In this document: positions 52,805 to 61,404 of the stretch, one piece after another
How positions within the stretch are numbered: the stretch's first letter is position 1
How the letters are laid out: every line of letters starts with the position of its first letter
NCBI RefSeq assembly: GCF_037976825.1
Contig: NZ_CP150269.1
Location: forward strand, 4,415,501-4,479,500
Direction of reading: 5' to 3'
DNA length: 64,000 nt
Source of the DNA: Paenibacillus sp. FSL K6-1330
GTDB taxonomy: Bacteria > Bacillota > Bacilli > Paenibacillales > Paenibacillaceae
The notes under the pieces: model-generated
What the model was told of the DNA's origin: nothing
Seen by the model: only the letters and a program-made list of their open reading frames with translations
Database searches by the model: none
Translations under genes and position numbers: made by a program

Positions 52805-55192
52805 ATGCTTTCACATTTACGTAGGTGCGGGCTTTTGTTTCTGGCGGCAGTGCTCATCTCTACAATCTGGGTTCCACTCCCACATGCCAAGGCAGCAGCG
52901 TTAATTACAATCGATTCCCATCAGGATGGGCAAACGCTTCAGCCGGGTGTGTCTGAGTTATTCGGGACCTACAATGGTGTGTATGAGCTTCAACTCATCG
53001 TAGACGGAGAGTTTGTAACGGATGTTCAGATGGATGATCCCAATGGCGATGACAGTGGGACCTGGTCCTACAAGCTCGATACGAGTCAATTGGACGGTTC
53101 AGTCGAAATGGTGCTGAAAGCAAATGACGCGGTTACGCGTTATGGAATCTGGTCTCCTTGGATTCACCTGAACATCGATAATCCTGCAGCTCATATTCCA
53201 GAAGTGGAGATTACCAGCCCTATTGAGTATACTTTGCAGCGCAACAAAATGGATATTAACATATCCGCAGCAGGTAAAAATCCGATATCACTGGTTGAGC
53301 TCCGCATCGATGGTGGAGAATGGCTGCAGGTCTCCCCTGCCAAAAACGGCTATAAATATACATTTGATTCGCGTCAATCCCCGCGACGGGTTCACAGTCT
53401 GGAAGCCAGAGCAGCCGATTCTTATGGCAATATAGGCTATAGCCTAACGGTCTATGCAAGAACAGGGGGGCAGCCACCGGTTAACCAAGGTAATCATCCC
53501 GCGACGGTTACAGATGCCGTTTATACGAATCTCTTCCACCCAACTCCCTTCAACGTAATTGAAGAAGTATACAGTCCCTCCGCGACGAACCCTGAAACGG
53601 TAACTAGCAGCACCTATAACTCAGAACCGCTGACAGATCAAGATCGTGCGATCTGGATCTGGGAAAATGCCTCCTACCCTCTCGTTCTGAATTCGAATTC
53701 CCGCGTTGTCCTCTTGTCCATGGCAAAGGATACCGCAACCTTTAATCAACGTCCGATTACGACGCTTTATTTGGCTGTAGGTCAATATAACGGAACCAAA
53801 ATGCTGGAAGATCATCGTAGTAAGGTCCAACAATTCATCGAGTGGGCACACGCCGAGGGTTTTCGGGTTCAAGCGTTGATCGCCGGTGGTACCACCCCAC
53901 CTTACTTCGGAGCCTATAATCGATATCAGTCTCATGCCGTAAGGGAATTTGAGCAGATACTGAATTACAATTTGGCCTCCGGCGAGTCTGCTCGTTTTGA
54001 TGGCGTGAACTTGGATACAGAACCGTATATCCTGCCGGATTTCAAAACAGCAAAGCCTTCCGTCCAGGTTCAGTACCTGGATATGCTGCAGCTGCTGATG
54101 GAACGTAAGCAGGCATCGGGACTCGCCTTGTCAGTCGGCGCAGCGATTCCTAGATGGTACGACACTTCGGCCGACGCCAGCAATATTACATGGAATGGAA
54201 AGACGAAATGGCTGTCTGAGCATATTCAGGACACGGCCGATTATATTTCGATTATGAATTATCGCGATCAGGCCGATGGGAGCGCCGGTATTATCGCACA
54301 AGCGCTGAACGAGCTGGCCTATGCAAATACGATCGGCAAGCCGAAGTCGGTTGTGATCGGAGTCGAGACGAAAGACATCGCGGATGGCGGGGATCCGGAA
54401 ACCATCAGCTTCCATGAAGAAGGGCGAACTTACATGGAGCAGGAGTTAAACAAAGTGTATGACGCTTTTCTGAACGATTCAGCGTTTGGAGGCATCGCTC
54501 TCCATCACTACTCCTCGATCGTTGATTTTCCAAGCGAATGGGGACCTGGCGGCTACGCATGGCAGCCTCCTGCTGATCATGAACCGCCAAGTACGGTTAG
54601 CGGGGCAACAGCTGCCACGTTTGATTTTCAACGCATTAATATAACTTACAATATGGCGATGGATAACTCGGCCGTGAATGCTTATCGGATCTACCGCGGG
54701 ACTGAAGCCGACTTTGAGATCGGACCCGCTACTTACGCGGGAACCTCTAAAGGACTTTCCTACAAAGATGCCGGACTGCTGCCGAGCACCACCTATTATT
54801 ATAAAATCACGGCAGTCGATATCAGCGGCAATGAAGGCGCTCCCAGCGCGGCTGCTTCAGCAACAACGGCGCCGTCCACCATGAAACCGATGGTTATTGA
54901 TCAGATGACCATCACCTATTCTAATGGTGCCGCCAGAGTATCCATGCAGATGGTTGATATGGAAACAAGGCAGCCTGTTACGGCCAAGATCAGCGGAAGA
55001 TTCACCCATATGGCAGGCAAATATGTTAATGCCACAACAAATGCGGAAGGCGTGTTCCAATCGCAATCCGAGCTCATCTCCGCATCCCGTGGCGAGATCG
55101 GTTTCCTGCCACGGCGCATCATGGCCGACTCCTATTACTGGGCCAGTGCTTGTGACCAACTCCCGTACCCAACGGTGATATGGGAGCCTTGA
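52805..55192 (+). CDS. Large secreted TIM-barrel plus FN3 protein
   Basis: 795 residues from ATG at 52805 (AAGGA upstream; an in-frame GTG at 52793 lies on top of that site). Signal peptide to about residue 31. Then two Ig-like domains (about 32-225), a large barrel-like domain (about 235-590) with VVLLSMAKDTATF, QQFIEWAHAEGFRVQALIAGG, FDGVNLDTEPYI (DxxxxDxE-like, as in GH18-type barrels) and ISIMNYRDQADG, an FN3 domain (about 600-690), and a C-terminal carboxypeptidase-regulatory-like beta domain. A sugar-binding or glycosidase role is inferred; the glutamate in DTEP is the candidate acid. Confidence 0.85.
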   Translation: MLSHLRRCGLLFLAAVLISTIWVPLPHAKAAALITIDSHQDGQTLQPGVSELFGTYNGVYELQLIVDGEFVTDVQMDDPNGDDSGTWSYKLDTSQLDGSVEMVLKANDAVTRYGIWSPWIHLNIDNPAAHIPEVEITSPIEYTLQRNKMDINISAAGKNPISLVELRIDGGEWLQVSPAKNGYKYTFDSRQSPRRVHSLEARAADSYGNIGYSLTVYARTGGQPPVNQGNHPATVTDAVYTNLFHPTPFNVIEEVYSPSATNPETVTSSTYNSEPLTDQDRAIWIWENASYPLVLNSNSRVVLLSMAKDTATFNQRPITTLYLAVGQYNGTKMLEDHRSKVQQFIEWAHAEGFRVQALIAGGTTPPYFGAYNRYQSHAVREFEQILNYNLASGESARFDGVNLDTEPYILPDFKTAKPSVQVQYLDMLQLLMERKQASGLALSVGAAIPRWYDTSADASNITWNGKTKWLSEHIQDTADYISIMNYRDQADGSAGIIAQALNELAYANTIGKPKSVVIGVETKDIADGGDPETISFHEEGRTYMEQELNKVYDAFLNDSAFGGIALHHYSSIVDFPSEWGPGGYAWQPPADHEPPSTVSGATAATFDFQRINITYNMAMDNSAVNAYRIYRGTEADFEIGPATYAGTSKGLSYKDAGLLPSTTYYYKITAVDISGNEGAPSAAASATTAPSTMKPMVIDQMTITYSNGAARVSMQMVDMETRQPVTAKISGRFTHMAGKYVNATTNAEGVFQSQSELISASRGEIGFLPRRIMADSYYWASACDQLPYPTVIWEP

Positions 55193-55229
55193 GGCTCAGT
55201 TTGATTGTACGTTACAGTCGCATTTAGAC

Positions 55230-55263
55230 AAGATACGCCCAGGCCTAAGCCTGGGCGTATCTT
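55230..55263 (+). terminator. Strong terminator-like hairpin
   Basis: AAGATACGCCCAGGC and GCCTGGGCGTATCTT are perfect 15-bp arms around CTAA, 37 bp after the stop. A diverged copy of this element and its flank lies at 57921-57956. Confidence 0.85.
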
Positions 55264-55336
55264 GCTTCACTATTTTTGAAGGAATCGACATTCTCTCTAT
55301 AGGATCGTACGGGAAATGATCGCACCTAGTTAATAG

Positions 55337-55415
55337 CAATATCCGCATCAACAAAATTGTTGGGCCATGTAGGTCTTACCTGTACAGCTATTCCCGCTGA
55401 TTAATATGATCATGT
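55337..55415 (-). pseudogene. Scar: kinase 5' end joined to YdcF 3' end
   Basis: On the minus strand, GGAGG, seven bases, then ATG opens MIILISGNSCTGKTYMAQQF (55413 to 55354), nearly identical to the start of the kinase gene at 60762-61361 (56 of 61 nucleotides over 55355-55415). It then runs directly into a 21-nt block (55337-55357) that is identical to the 3' end of the YdcF gene (58374-58394, VDADI). The fused frame stops at once. It is what remains of a second copy of the kinase-to-YdcF block after deletion of everything between. Confidence 0.72.
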
Positions 55416-55446
55416 ATGCACCTCCCATAACGGCCATGTCTTAGCT

Positions 55447-56016
55447 TTTGTACTATATTTCGTACAAATGGGCATCATGCAAGCAACCAGACTCAGCATT
55501 TGTACGATATATCGTACAATTGGGCTTGCCGCAAGCAACCAGATTCAGCATTTGTGCTAAATATCGTACAATCGGGCTTGCCGTCAGCAACCAGATTCAA
55601 TATTTGTGCGAAATATCGTACAAATGGGCTTGCCGTCAGCAACCAGACTCAGCATTTGTGCGAAATATCGTACAATTGGGCATACCGCAAGCAACCAGGT
55701 TCAGCATTTGTACGATATATCGTACAATTGGCATACCGCAAGCAACCAGATTCAGCATTTGTGCGAAATATCGTACAAATGGGCATACCGCAAGCAACCA
55801 GACTCAGCATTTGTGCGAAATATCGTACAAATGGGCATACCGCAAGCAACCAGATTCAGCAATTGTACGATATATCGTACAATTGGGCATACCGCAAGCA
55901 ACCAGATTCAGCATTTGTACTATATATCGTACAATCGGCCTTGCCGTCAGCAACCAATCTCATATTTTGTTCGAAAAATCATACAAACGAACGCACCACG
56001 AACGTCTAGTTTCGGC
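55447..56016. repeat. Eleven tandem 52-bp repeats with palindromic core
   Basis: Units start at 55447, 55499, 55551, 55603, 55655, 55707, 55758, 55810, 55862, 55914 and 55966 (52 bp each, one of 51; the last is degraded). Each has a palindromic part, perfect in units 2, 6 and 9 (TTGTACGATATATCGTACAA) and near-perfect (TTGTGCGAAATATCGTACAA) in others, then a conserved GGGC(A/T)T(A/G)CCGCAAGCAACCAG linker and (A/G)(A/C)TTCAGCA. Linkers are as conserved as the palindromes, so this is not a CRISPR array. The array lies between convergent genes. Confidence 0.92.
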
Positions 56017-56030
56017 AAAGAAACCAAACA

Positions 56031-56086
56031 GAAACCTCTCCATGTTAATGATGGTTTTATACCACCACATATCAAAGAGAGGTTTC
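56031..56086. terminator. Possible hairpin between the repeat array and the chitinase gene
   Basis: GAAACCTCTC (56031-56040) and GAGAGGTTTC (56077-56086) are perfect arms around a 36-nt loop, 117 bp after the chitinase stop. Only weak T-runs follow. Confidence 0.35.
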
Positions 56087-56202
56087 CTATTTGATAACTA
56101 TAATTTACTTAATGGTCGACAGCCATCCACACAGCTCTGGACCACGCAACGTGCGCACAAGGAGCAGTACACACGTTGTACTGATTGTACAGTATCCTTA
56201 AG

Positions 56203-57666
56203 TTAAGGCAGCGTGTTCAAGAATGGTCTTACCGTTTTGGCAAGCGTGTAATTCGTGGTCGCATCCCAGTTAATGGACCAAGTCATTGCTCCCCGTATAT
56301 CAGGGTATTTAGCAACGGGCTTATAACTTCCACAGCTGTTTCCAGTTGCTAGACAATTCAGGGCATTATTTACGACCGTTGGAGAAACATATCCGCCTCC
56401 AGCTGCTGAAGAGGTAGCAGGTACTCCCAATCCCAATTGGGAAGGTGATACCCACTGCAGCGTTAAGTCTGAAAGAGCCGTCAGGAAATCAACAGTGCCT
56501 TGGGAATAGCATTTTCCGTCCCGACCTAGCATGCATCCGGAATTATAATACTGGACGTTAATTACGGTTGTCATATCCTTTAGATTGTTATAGAGCTTCA
56601 TATAGGAGGTGTTTGGATTCTGCATGTCTATCGTTTGGGGAGCCATCGTCAGAACAAAATCATTTCCTACTTTTTGCTTCAGTTGGCGGATCGCATTGGT
56701 TAAGTTAGGTACATTCATGCCATGCTCCAGATCAATGTCTATCCCATCAAGTCCAAATTGAGTGATGATTCCGTACATGCTATTCACAAAGTTCGCTACA
56801 TTCGGGGAAGGATTATTCAAATTAATGTTTCCCTTTTCCCCTCCAATGGATATAATGACCTTCTTGCCTTGAGCACGTTTAGCCTGAATATCCGCGATCA
56901 GTTCAGCATTTGTGTACCCACCGAGAGCAGCGGATAGCGCAGAATCTACATTGAAAGTGACACCACCAGGGTTAGCAGGGTCCATCTCGGCAAACGCTAA
57001 AACAATGATGTCGTACTGATCCGGTATATCTCTCACTTTCAATTTGCTGGCACCATTGACAAAGTTCTGCCAGTACCCTGTCAATATATGCTTCGTCGGC
57101 TGGGGACCTCCGCCTGGTCCTTCTGTAGTTGTTGCATTCACGGTCGCACTAGCAGGGGAAAGATTCCCGGCAGCATCCTTAGCAATGACCTTAAAAGAAT
57201 ATGTCGTTTTCGGTGAAAGACCCGTTATTGTCGCTGTCGTACCGGTAACAGATATGGCAAGGGCTGTGCCTTGGTATACATCATATCCTGTCACGCCTAC
57301 GTTGTCCGTAGATGCTTGCCAGGATAAAGTAACACTTGAAGAGGTGACTGCGCTTACAGTTACATTCGTAGGAGTTGTCGGAGCTACAGTATCACTACCT
57401 CCACCACCTTGAACAAACTGCCACAATGCAGGAACATTAGGCGGTTCCCACCCGGGTAATGAGGTATGAGATTGAATGGCTTTATACGCTTTCCCATCGT
57501 ATGTCACGTTGTCGTTTACGACATAAGACACATTGGGTGCCCAAGCACCCCGTTCTGCTGCAGAAACCTCAAGGGGAAAAAAGTTCATAATCATAGACAC
57601 GACGACCAATAAAGGCAACATCATCACTTTCGATTTGTCCAGAACTTTGGATAAACCCTTTTTCAT
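56203..57666 (-). CDS. Secreted GH18 chitinase with CBM5/12 and FN3
   Basis: 487 residues. Signal peptide to about residue 36; CBM5/12 about 38-85 (WAPNVSYVVNDNVTYDGKAYKAIQSHTSLPGWEPPNVPALW); FN3 about 93-180; catalytic GH18 domain about 193-485 with GYWQNF, ISIGGEKG and the catalytic DGIDIDLE (D307 to E314, acid E314), plus MTMAPQ-like LTMAPQ and MTWSINWD at the end. It resembles Bacillus ChiD-type chitinases. It hydrolyses chitin outside the cell. Preceded by GGAGGG; divergent relative to the YdcF block. Confidence 0.96.
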   Translation of the reverse strand: MKKGLSKVLDKSKVMMLPLLVVVSMIMNFFPLEVSAAERGAWAPNVSYVVNDNVTYDGKAYKAIQSHTSLPGWEPPNVPALWQFVQGGGGSDTVAPTTPTNVTVSAVTSSSVTLSWQASTDNVGVTGYDVYQGTALAISVTGTTATITGLSPKTTYSFKVIAKDAAGNLSPASATVNATTTEGPGGGPQPTKHILTGYWQNFVNGASKLKVRDIPDQYDIIVLAFAEMDPANPGGVTFNVDSALSAALGGYTNAELIADIQAKRAQGKKVIISIGGEKGNINLNNPSPNVANFVNSMYGIITQFGLDGIDIDLEHGMNVPNLTNAIRQLKQKVGNDFVLTMAPQTIDMQNPNTSYMKLYNNLKDMTTVINVQYYNSGCMLGRDGKCYSQGTVDFLTALSDLTLQWVSPSQLGLGVPATSSAAGGGYVSPTVVNNALNCLATGNSCGSYKPVAKYPDIRGAMTWSINWDATTNYTLAKTVRPFLNTLP

Positions 57667-58365
57667 CCATTAATCCCTCCTCAATAATTGATAATTAAGC
57701 TTTAGCCCTATCTTGCATAAAATGACAAACATCACCTCCTGTATAAAATACAATCATCCTGTTACATTTCAAAAACCAAGATGATCCATTTCACTTACTC
57801 AATTTTGATTCATTTACATATTTCGCAAGTTGATTTATATGTTAATAATTTACTTTATATGTTAATTATTATAAATATCTCTGGAGGATCAATTTAGTCT
57901 ATGTAAGAAGATTTTTTAAACAAGATGCGCCCGGGCCTAGGCCTGAGCGTAGGGTTGCTTCCCTATTTTGCAAGATAAAAATAACCGTCCTCCTTGAAGT
58001 GTATTCAGGAAAACGGCCGCTGTATGGTTAGTTTAGTTATGGGTTATGTTTCGGGATCTCCGGATAGATTTCGCCACTCTCATGACCGTATGCAATGGTG
58101 ATAAAAACCCAACTCTTTGTGAAGCAGCACTACGAATGCGGATCATACTTTTGATCCCTGTTGCCCCCAGATTTCTTATTGTACTTCTCCAAGGTTGAAA
58201 TCCGGGGGCAAAGGGGACCGCTCTGCTTCTCCAGCATGCTTCCGCCTTCTCCGTTAGAGAATCGAAGACCCTAAAATGCGAATTATCGAACATGCTTCAA
58301 TATAGTAAGTTCGAATCCTTGTAACGGTTAAAAACTGGAAATACTCAGTGAAATCGTGATAATGT
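57667..58365. other. Intergenic region with diverged hairpin and unknown element
   Basis: A/T-rich leader of the chitinase gene at the left. At 57921-57956 CAAGATGCGCCCGGGCCTAGGCCTGAGCGT is a degenerate copy of the hairpin at 55230, with similar flanks (TTGCTTC-CTATTTT). A minus frame at 58033-58293 (86 codons) is open, but its arginine and serine-rich composition is unlike the neighbours. I read 57970-58330 as a non-coding element, perhaps an interspersed one. No tRNA or IS was seen. Confidence 0.45.
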
Positions 58366-59016
58366 TCAAATTTCAATATCCGCATCAACAAAATATCGGC
58401 CCCTTACCCCGCCAATCACTTTGTTAAGCTCACTCAGTACACGCTTCTCTTCGATAGGATTGGTCCACCAATTGTCGCGCCTCCCTTGAGAACGATGGTC
58501 TGGGCACCACACATACTCATACCAAGGAGGCATAAAGGTCCTGAGCATCAGCTGGCATCGACGCATATGACCAGGTGCACTGACGAGCAAGAGTCGATGG
58601 ATTCGTTGTAACCCTAATGCCCGATCAAGCACGGTTAGGGAAGCCATAATGTTTTCCTTCGTATGGTTGGACATCGTTTCAATAAAAATGGATTCTGGCG
58701 GAATACCCATTTTTGTCGCTTCATCCCGCATCATGACCGCCTCGGGTTGCTCCCACTCGCCAAATCGGTCTCCACCAGTTAATAATAGATAGGGGGCGCG
58801 ACCGCTTTTGTATAATTCAACCGCTTTCCATACTCGATCCAGGTTTTTTCCGCCAAACACAAAGATACAATCTCCGGACTGCGTACCATCATCCACTTCC
58901 GTTTCCGCCCCGAATACCACCGATGTGATCTGTTCTCTCGTTAATGTCTCCGGATTCATCTGTGAGATCAACAATAAGAACGCCTCCCGTTTATCAGGTT
59001 CATCAAACCCAAGCAA
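58366..59016 (-). CDS. YdcF-family (DUF218) protein, N-terminus disturbed
   Basis: 216 residues from TTG 59016. DUF218 blocks: CIFVFGGKN, LLLTGGDRFGEWEQPEAVMMRDEATKMGIPPESIFIETMSNHTKENI, LLLVSAPGHMRRCQLMLRTF, and the ending GRYFVDADIEI, as in E. coli YdcF. No membrane span, unlike the SanA-like protein at 2.6 kb. The coding frame continues upstream of 59016 (SYCNFIDTEVDQALLGFDEP) to a TGA about 25 codons earlier, with no ATG. An ATG in another frame would join it if one base of the TTTT run near 59043 were removed. The gene may thus be frameshifted or use a rare start. Confidence 0.82.
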   Translation of the reverse strand: MLGFDEPDKREAFLLLISQMNPETLTREQITSVVFGAETEVDDGTQSGDCIFVFGGKNLDRVWKAVELYKSGRAPYLLLTGGDRFGEWEQPEAVMMRDEATKMGIPPESIFIETMSNHTKENIMASLTVLDRALGLQRIHRLLLVSAPGHMRRCQLMLRTFMPPWYEYVWCPDHRSQGRRDNWWTNPIEEKRVLSELNKVIGGVRGRYFVDADIEI

Positions 59017-59136
59017 AGCTTGGTCGACTTCAGTATCGATAAAATTGCAATAGCTTTGCAGCGTCTGGAGCCCTCATTGTCCCATTAACTTGGACTGAAC
59101 GGCAGCAGCATCCGTTAGGAAACTCTATACTTTAAT

Positions 59137-59679
59137 CTAATCTACAGATTTAACACGCTTTGCCATAATAATATCCGGTTTTCCTATTCCATTCGCATCT
59201 GGTATAACGCCGACGATTACAAAACCTAACTTTCTATAAAAGTTCGCTGGGTGATCTAGACTTTCAAAATTGGATAGATGGGCCGGAATATCATCATACA
59301 AATTCACGTTTGCTAGACTGGTTTGATTATACTCATCATCCGTACCCAATATGATGGTTATACCTCCGCGTTGGTAGACCTGACGTTCAAAATCGATCAC
59401 TAATAACTTGCCAAAGCCTCGCATTCTACTATCTTTTCTAATAACTAACGGATGCAGTTCCCACACATTACCGTCATACTGACTTCTCCCGCCAATCCAC
59501 CCGATAACTTCATCATCCCCATTAACTAATACTCTACTAATTGAATCATCACTAAGAGATTCGAAAACTTCAAGTATGGCAGAATCTATTGTGGGCCATG
59601 CTTCAAAACTCTCATGCAATAGCCTAGCTGTTTGATTTATCTTTTCTATGTCATTTTCTAACAAATCAATTATGATCAT
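59137..59679 (-). CDS. GNAT acetyltransferase
   Basis: 180 residues. VNGDDEVIGWIGGRSQYDGNVWELHPLVIRKDSRMRGFGKLLVIDFERQV carries the acetyl-CoA loop (RMRGFGK); LGTDDEYNQTSLANVNLYDDIPAHLSNFESLDHPANFYRKLGFVIVGVIPDANG is like aminoglycoside 6'-acetyltransferases of the AacA-type group. Acceptor not proven. Part of a minus-strand run of short-gapped genes. Confidence 0.9.
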   Translation of the reverse strand: MIIIDLLENDIEKINQTARLLHESFEAWPTIDSAILEVFESLSDDSISRVLVNGDDEVIGWIGGRSQYDGNVWELHPLVIRKDSRMRGFGKLLVIDFERQVYQRGGITIILGTDDEYNQTSLANVNLYDDIPAHLSNFESLDHPANFYRKLGFVIVGVIPDANGIGKPDIIMAKRVKSVD

Positions 59680-59778
59680 GCATGTACTCCCACCATTCTT
59701 TAGGTTCTATAACTTCATCTCATTCCTATAGATTATTCAAAAAAAGACGGATCACACGATCGTCCCATACCTGCACCT

Positions 59779-60267
59779 CTATATATCGTTCTGGTCCTGA
59801 TCTCCATCTTTGTTCCATTCTTGCGGCCAACCATATTCGTCCACCAGCCGGAGGTTTTCATTCTTTAAATAGACCTTTCCTCTGTAAGGCTTGTCGTCTT
59901 TATAACGCATTGTGGGAAATAAGTCACCATACGTAAAACTAATCGTCTCGGGGTCAACATCATCGAGGGGAATCTTGACTTCCCTCCCGTTCTGATACCA
60001 CCGCTTGATCCATTCACAAGGGCCAAGTGTCATGTAATGTGGATATTTATTCATCGCCCTGCCACCCTTGGCTATGAATAGCTCTTTTGCATACGACTCT
60101 ATTCCACGTCGGATTACGATATAATCATCTGCACGTTGACTCGCAAACATATTTTTATTTTGTTGAAGTCTTCTCTGTATTTGCTGCGCTTCTTCTATGG
60201 ATAGTGCGGATAAATTTCGAAAGGGTCCGGTTGCTGCTTCATAATAATGATATAAGAATAATTCCAT
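59779..60267 (-). CDS. Conserved Bacillus-type protein of unknown function
   Basis: 162 residues, soluble. MELFLYHYYEAATGPFRNLSALSIEEAQQIQRRL, GRAMNKYPHYMTLGPCEWIKRWYQNG and ISFTYGDLFPTMRY are clear conserved-looking blocks. No motif identifies an activity. Good ribosome binding site (AAGGAAGGAG). Confidence 0.75.
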   Translation of the reverse strand: MELFLYHYYEAATGPFRNLSALSIEEAQQIQRRLQQNKNMFASQRADDYIVIRRGIESYAKELFIAKGGRAMNKYPHYMTLGPCEWIKRWYQNGREVKIPLDDVDPETISFTYGDLFPTMRYKDDKPYRGKVYLKNENLRLVDEYGWPQEWNKDGDQDQNDI

Positions 60268-60297
60268 AACTCCTTCCTTTCCCTGATTACAGCGATA

Positions 60298-60720
60298 TTA
60301 TTTCGCTCGTAGATTTAAAACCCCCTCATGTTTCTCAGAAGTCTCTGAAGCTTCAAATATCAGCCCGTCCATGGTCAACTTACCCTGATTCCATTTTAAT
60401 CTGGATACATGTAGTTTTTGGTCTGTTGACTGCAAATTCATGGGATGATCTGGAATCTCCATCTCAATCTCATGATCATTTATGATTCTGACCTTGGATT
60501 TATGAGAAGAAATGACTGGAAGTCCACTTCCATATATCATATAGAGACCATACTTTTGATTATTTTCTTCATAAAAATACACACCCGTCCCTTTTGCATC
60601 CCACTCCCGATTTACAATGGTTGTCCATATTTCATATTCATTCTTCATCCATTGATTAACACGAAATAATAAAAACATAGATAGGACCACTGCAATGGCA
60701 AGTAATAATTGTTTTTTCAT
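60298..60720 (-). CDS. Single-span exported protein of unknown function
   Basis: 140 residues. N-terminal membrane span (about 4-20), then an extracytoplasmic domain with GVYFYEENNQKYGLYMIYGSGLPVISSHKS. Not recognised. 30 bp after the stop, next gene on the same strand. Confidence 0.7.
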   Translation of the reverse strand: MKKQLLLAIAVVLSMFLLFRVNQWMKNEYEIWTTIVNREWDAKGTGVYFYEENNQKYGLYMIYGSGLPVISSHKSKVRIINDHEIEMEIPDHPMNLQSTDQKLHVSRLKWNQGKLTMDGLIFEASETSEKHEGVLNLRAK

Positions 60721-60761
60721 AGGCTACTCCATATTATTAAATAGGGCTCATCCTTTATATT

Positions 60762-61361
60762 TCACGACTTGTTATTTAATCGATTTCCACTTTCGATTTT
60801 CTGCTTCTCACTTTCGATGTAGTCATATACTTTTGTAATCTCTTCTTCGTAGTTCTCTTTAATTTCAAAATATGGGACAGCAGCAGAAGCTAAACACTTT
60901 TCACGGAAAGCATCATGCTCCTGTATATATTCTGTAGCCGTTCCTTCTTCAGGATACATCCGAGTTTCGATAGCATTTCGATGTTGAATGATGTTGGATT
61001 GGAAGTTTTGCTGAATATACGTGGTTGAGAATCCCAAGAATACCGGTATGATGTGCGCTGAGTAGGATGGCTCGATATCCTGAAGATGGTGAGGCAGGAT
61101 GTAGCAGCCCTCAATGATTAGATTCTGATTATTCTCGATGTTCGTCTTGATGATCCCCTTGAGGATCGGCCATAATTTTTCACCGATAAACTCTGTTGAA
61201 TCCAGGGGGGTGAAGCCACAGTTCATATCCGCTCTGTATAATCCCATTTTCAAATGGTCGATCGAAAGATATGGAACGTGATACCTCTCCAGCAATTGTT
61301 GCGCCATATAGGTCTTACCCGTGCAGCTATTCCCGCTGATTAGTATGATCATGTTCGTCAC
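60762..61361 (-). CDS. P-loop kinase-like protein
   Basis: 199 residues from GTG 61361 (AAAGGAGAA four bases upstream; ATG three codons later is possible). Walker A GNSCTGKTYMAQ (residues 10-17), then DHLKMGLYRAD, LIIEGCYILPHHLQDI (Walker B-like) and an Arg-rich HRNAIETRMYPEEG lid. It belongs to the same small-kinase group as the gene at 38.5 kb. A truncated copy lies at 55355-55415. Confidence 0.82.
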   Translation of the reverse strand: MTNMIILISGNSCTGKTYMAQQLLERYHVPYLSIDHLKMGLYRADMNCGFTPLDSTEFIGEKLWPILKGIIKTNIENNQNLIIEGCYILPHHLQDIEPSYSAHIIPVFLGFSTTYIQQNFQSNIIQHRNAIETRMYPEEGTATEYIQEHDAFREKCLASAAVPYFEIKENYEEEITKVYDYIESEKQKIESGNRLNNKS

Positions 61362-61404
61362 AATTCTCCTTTAATGGCATAGGCATCAACTCGTTAGGCA
61401 AAAA

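Noticed and set aside
55447..56016. CRISPR array
   Set aside because: Linkers between palindromes are as conserved as the repeats, so there are no variable spacers, and no cas gene is near.
55448..56206. Three overlapping long reading frames of 162-252 codons across the repeat array
   Set aside because: The 52-bp period keeps all three frames open at once; proteins are only the repeat read in different frames, with no ribosome binding site of note.
58033..58293. 86-codon minus-strand frame
   Set aside because: Composition (Arg and Ser rich) unlike neighbours, no domain, weak start; more likely non-coding element.
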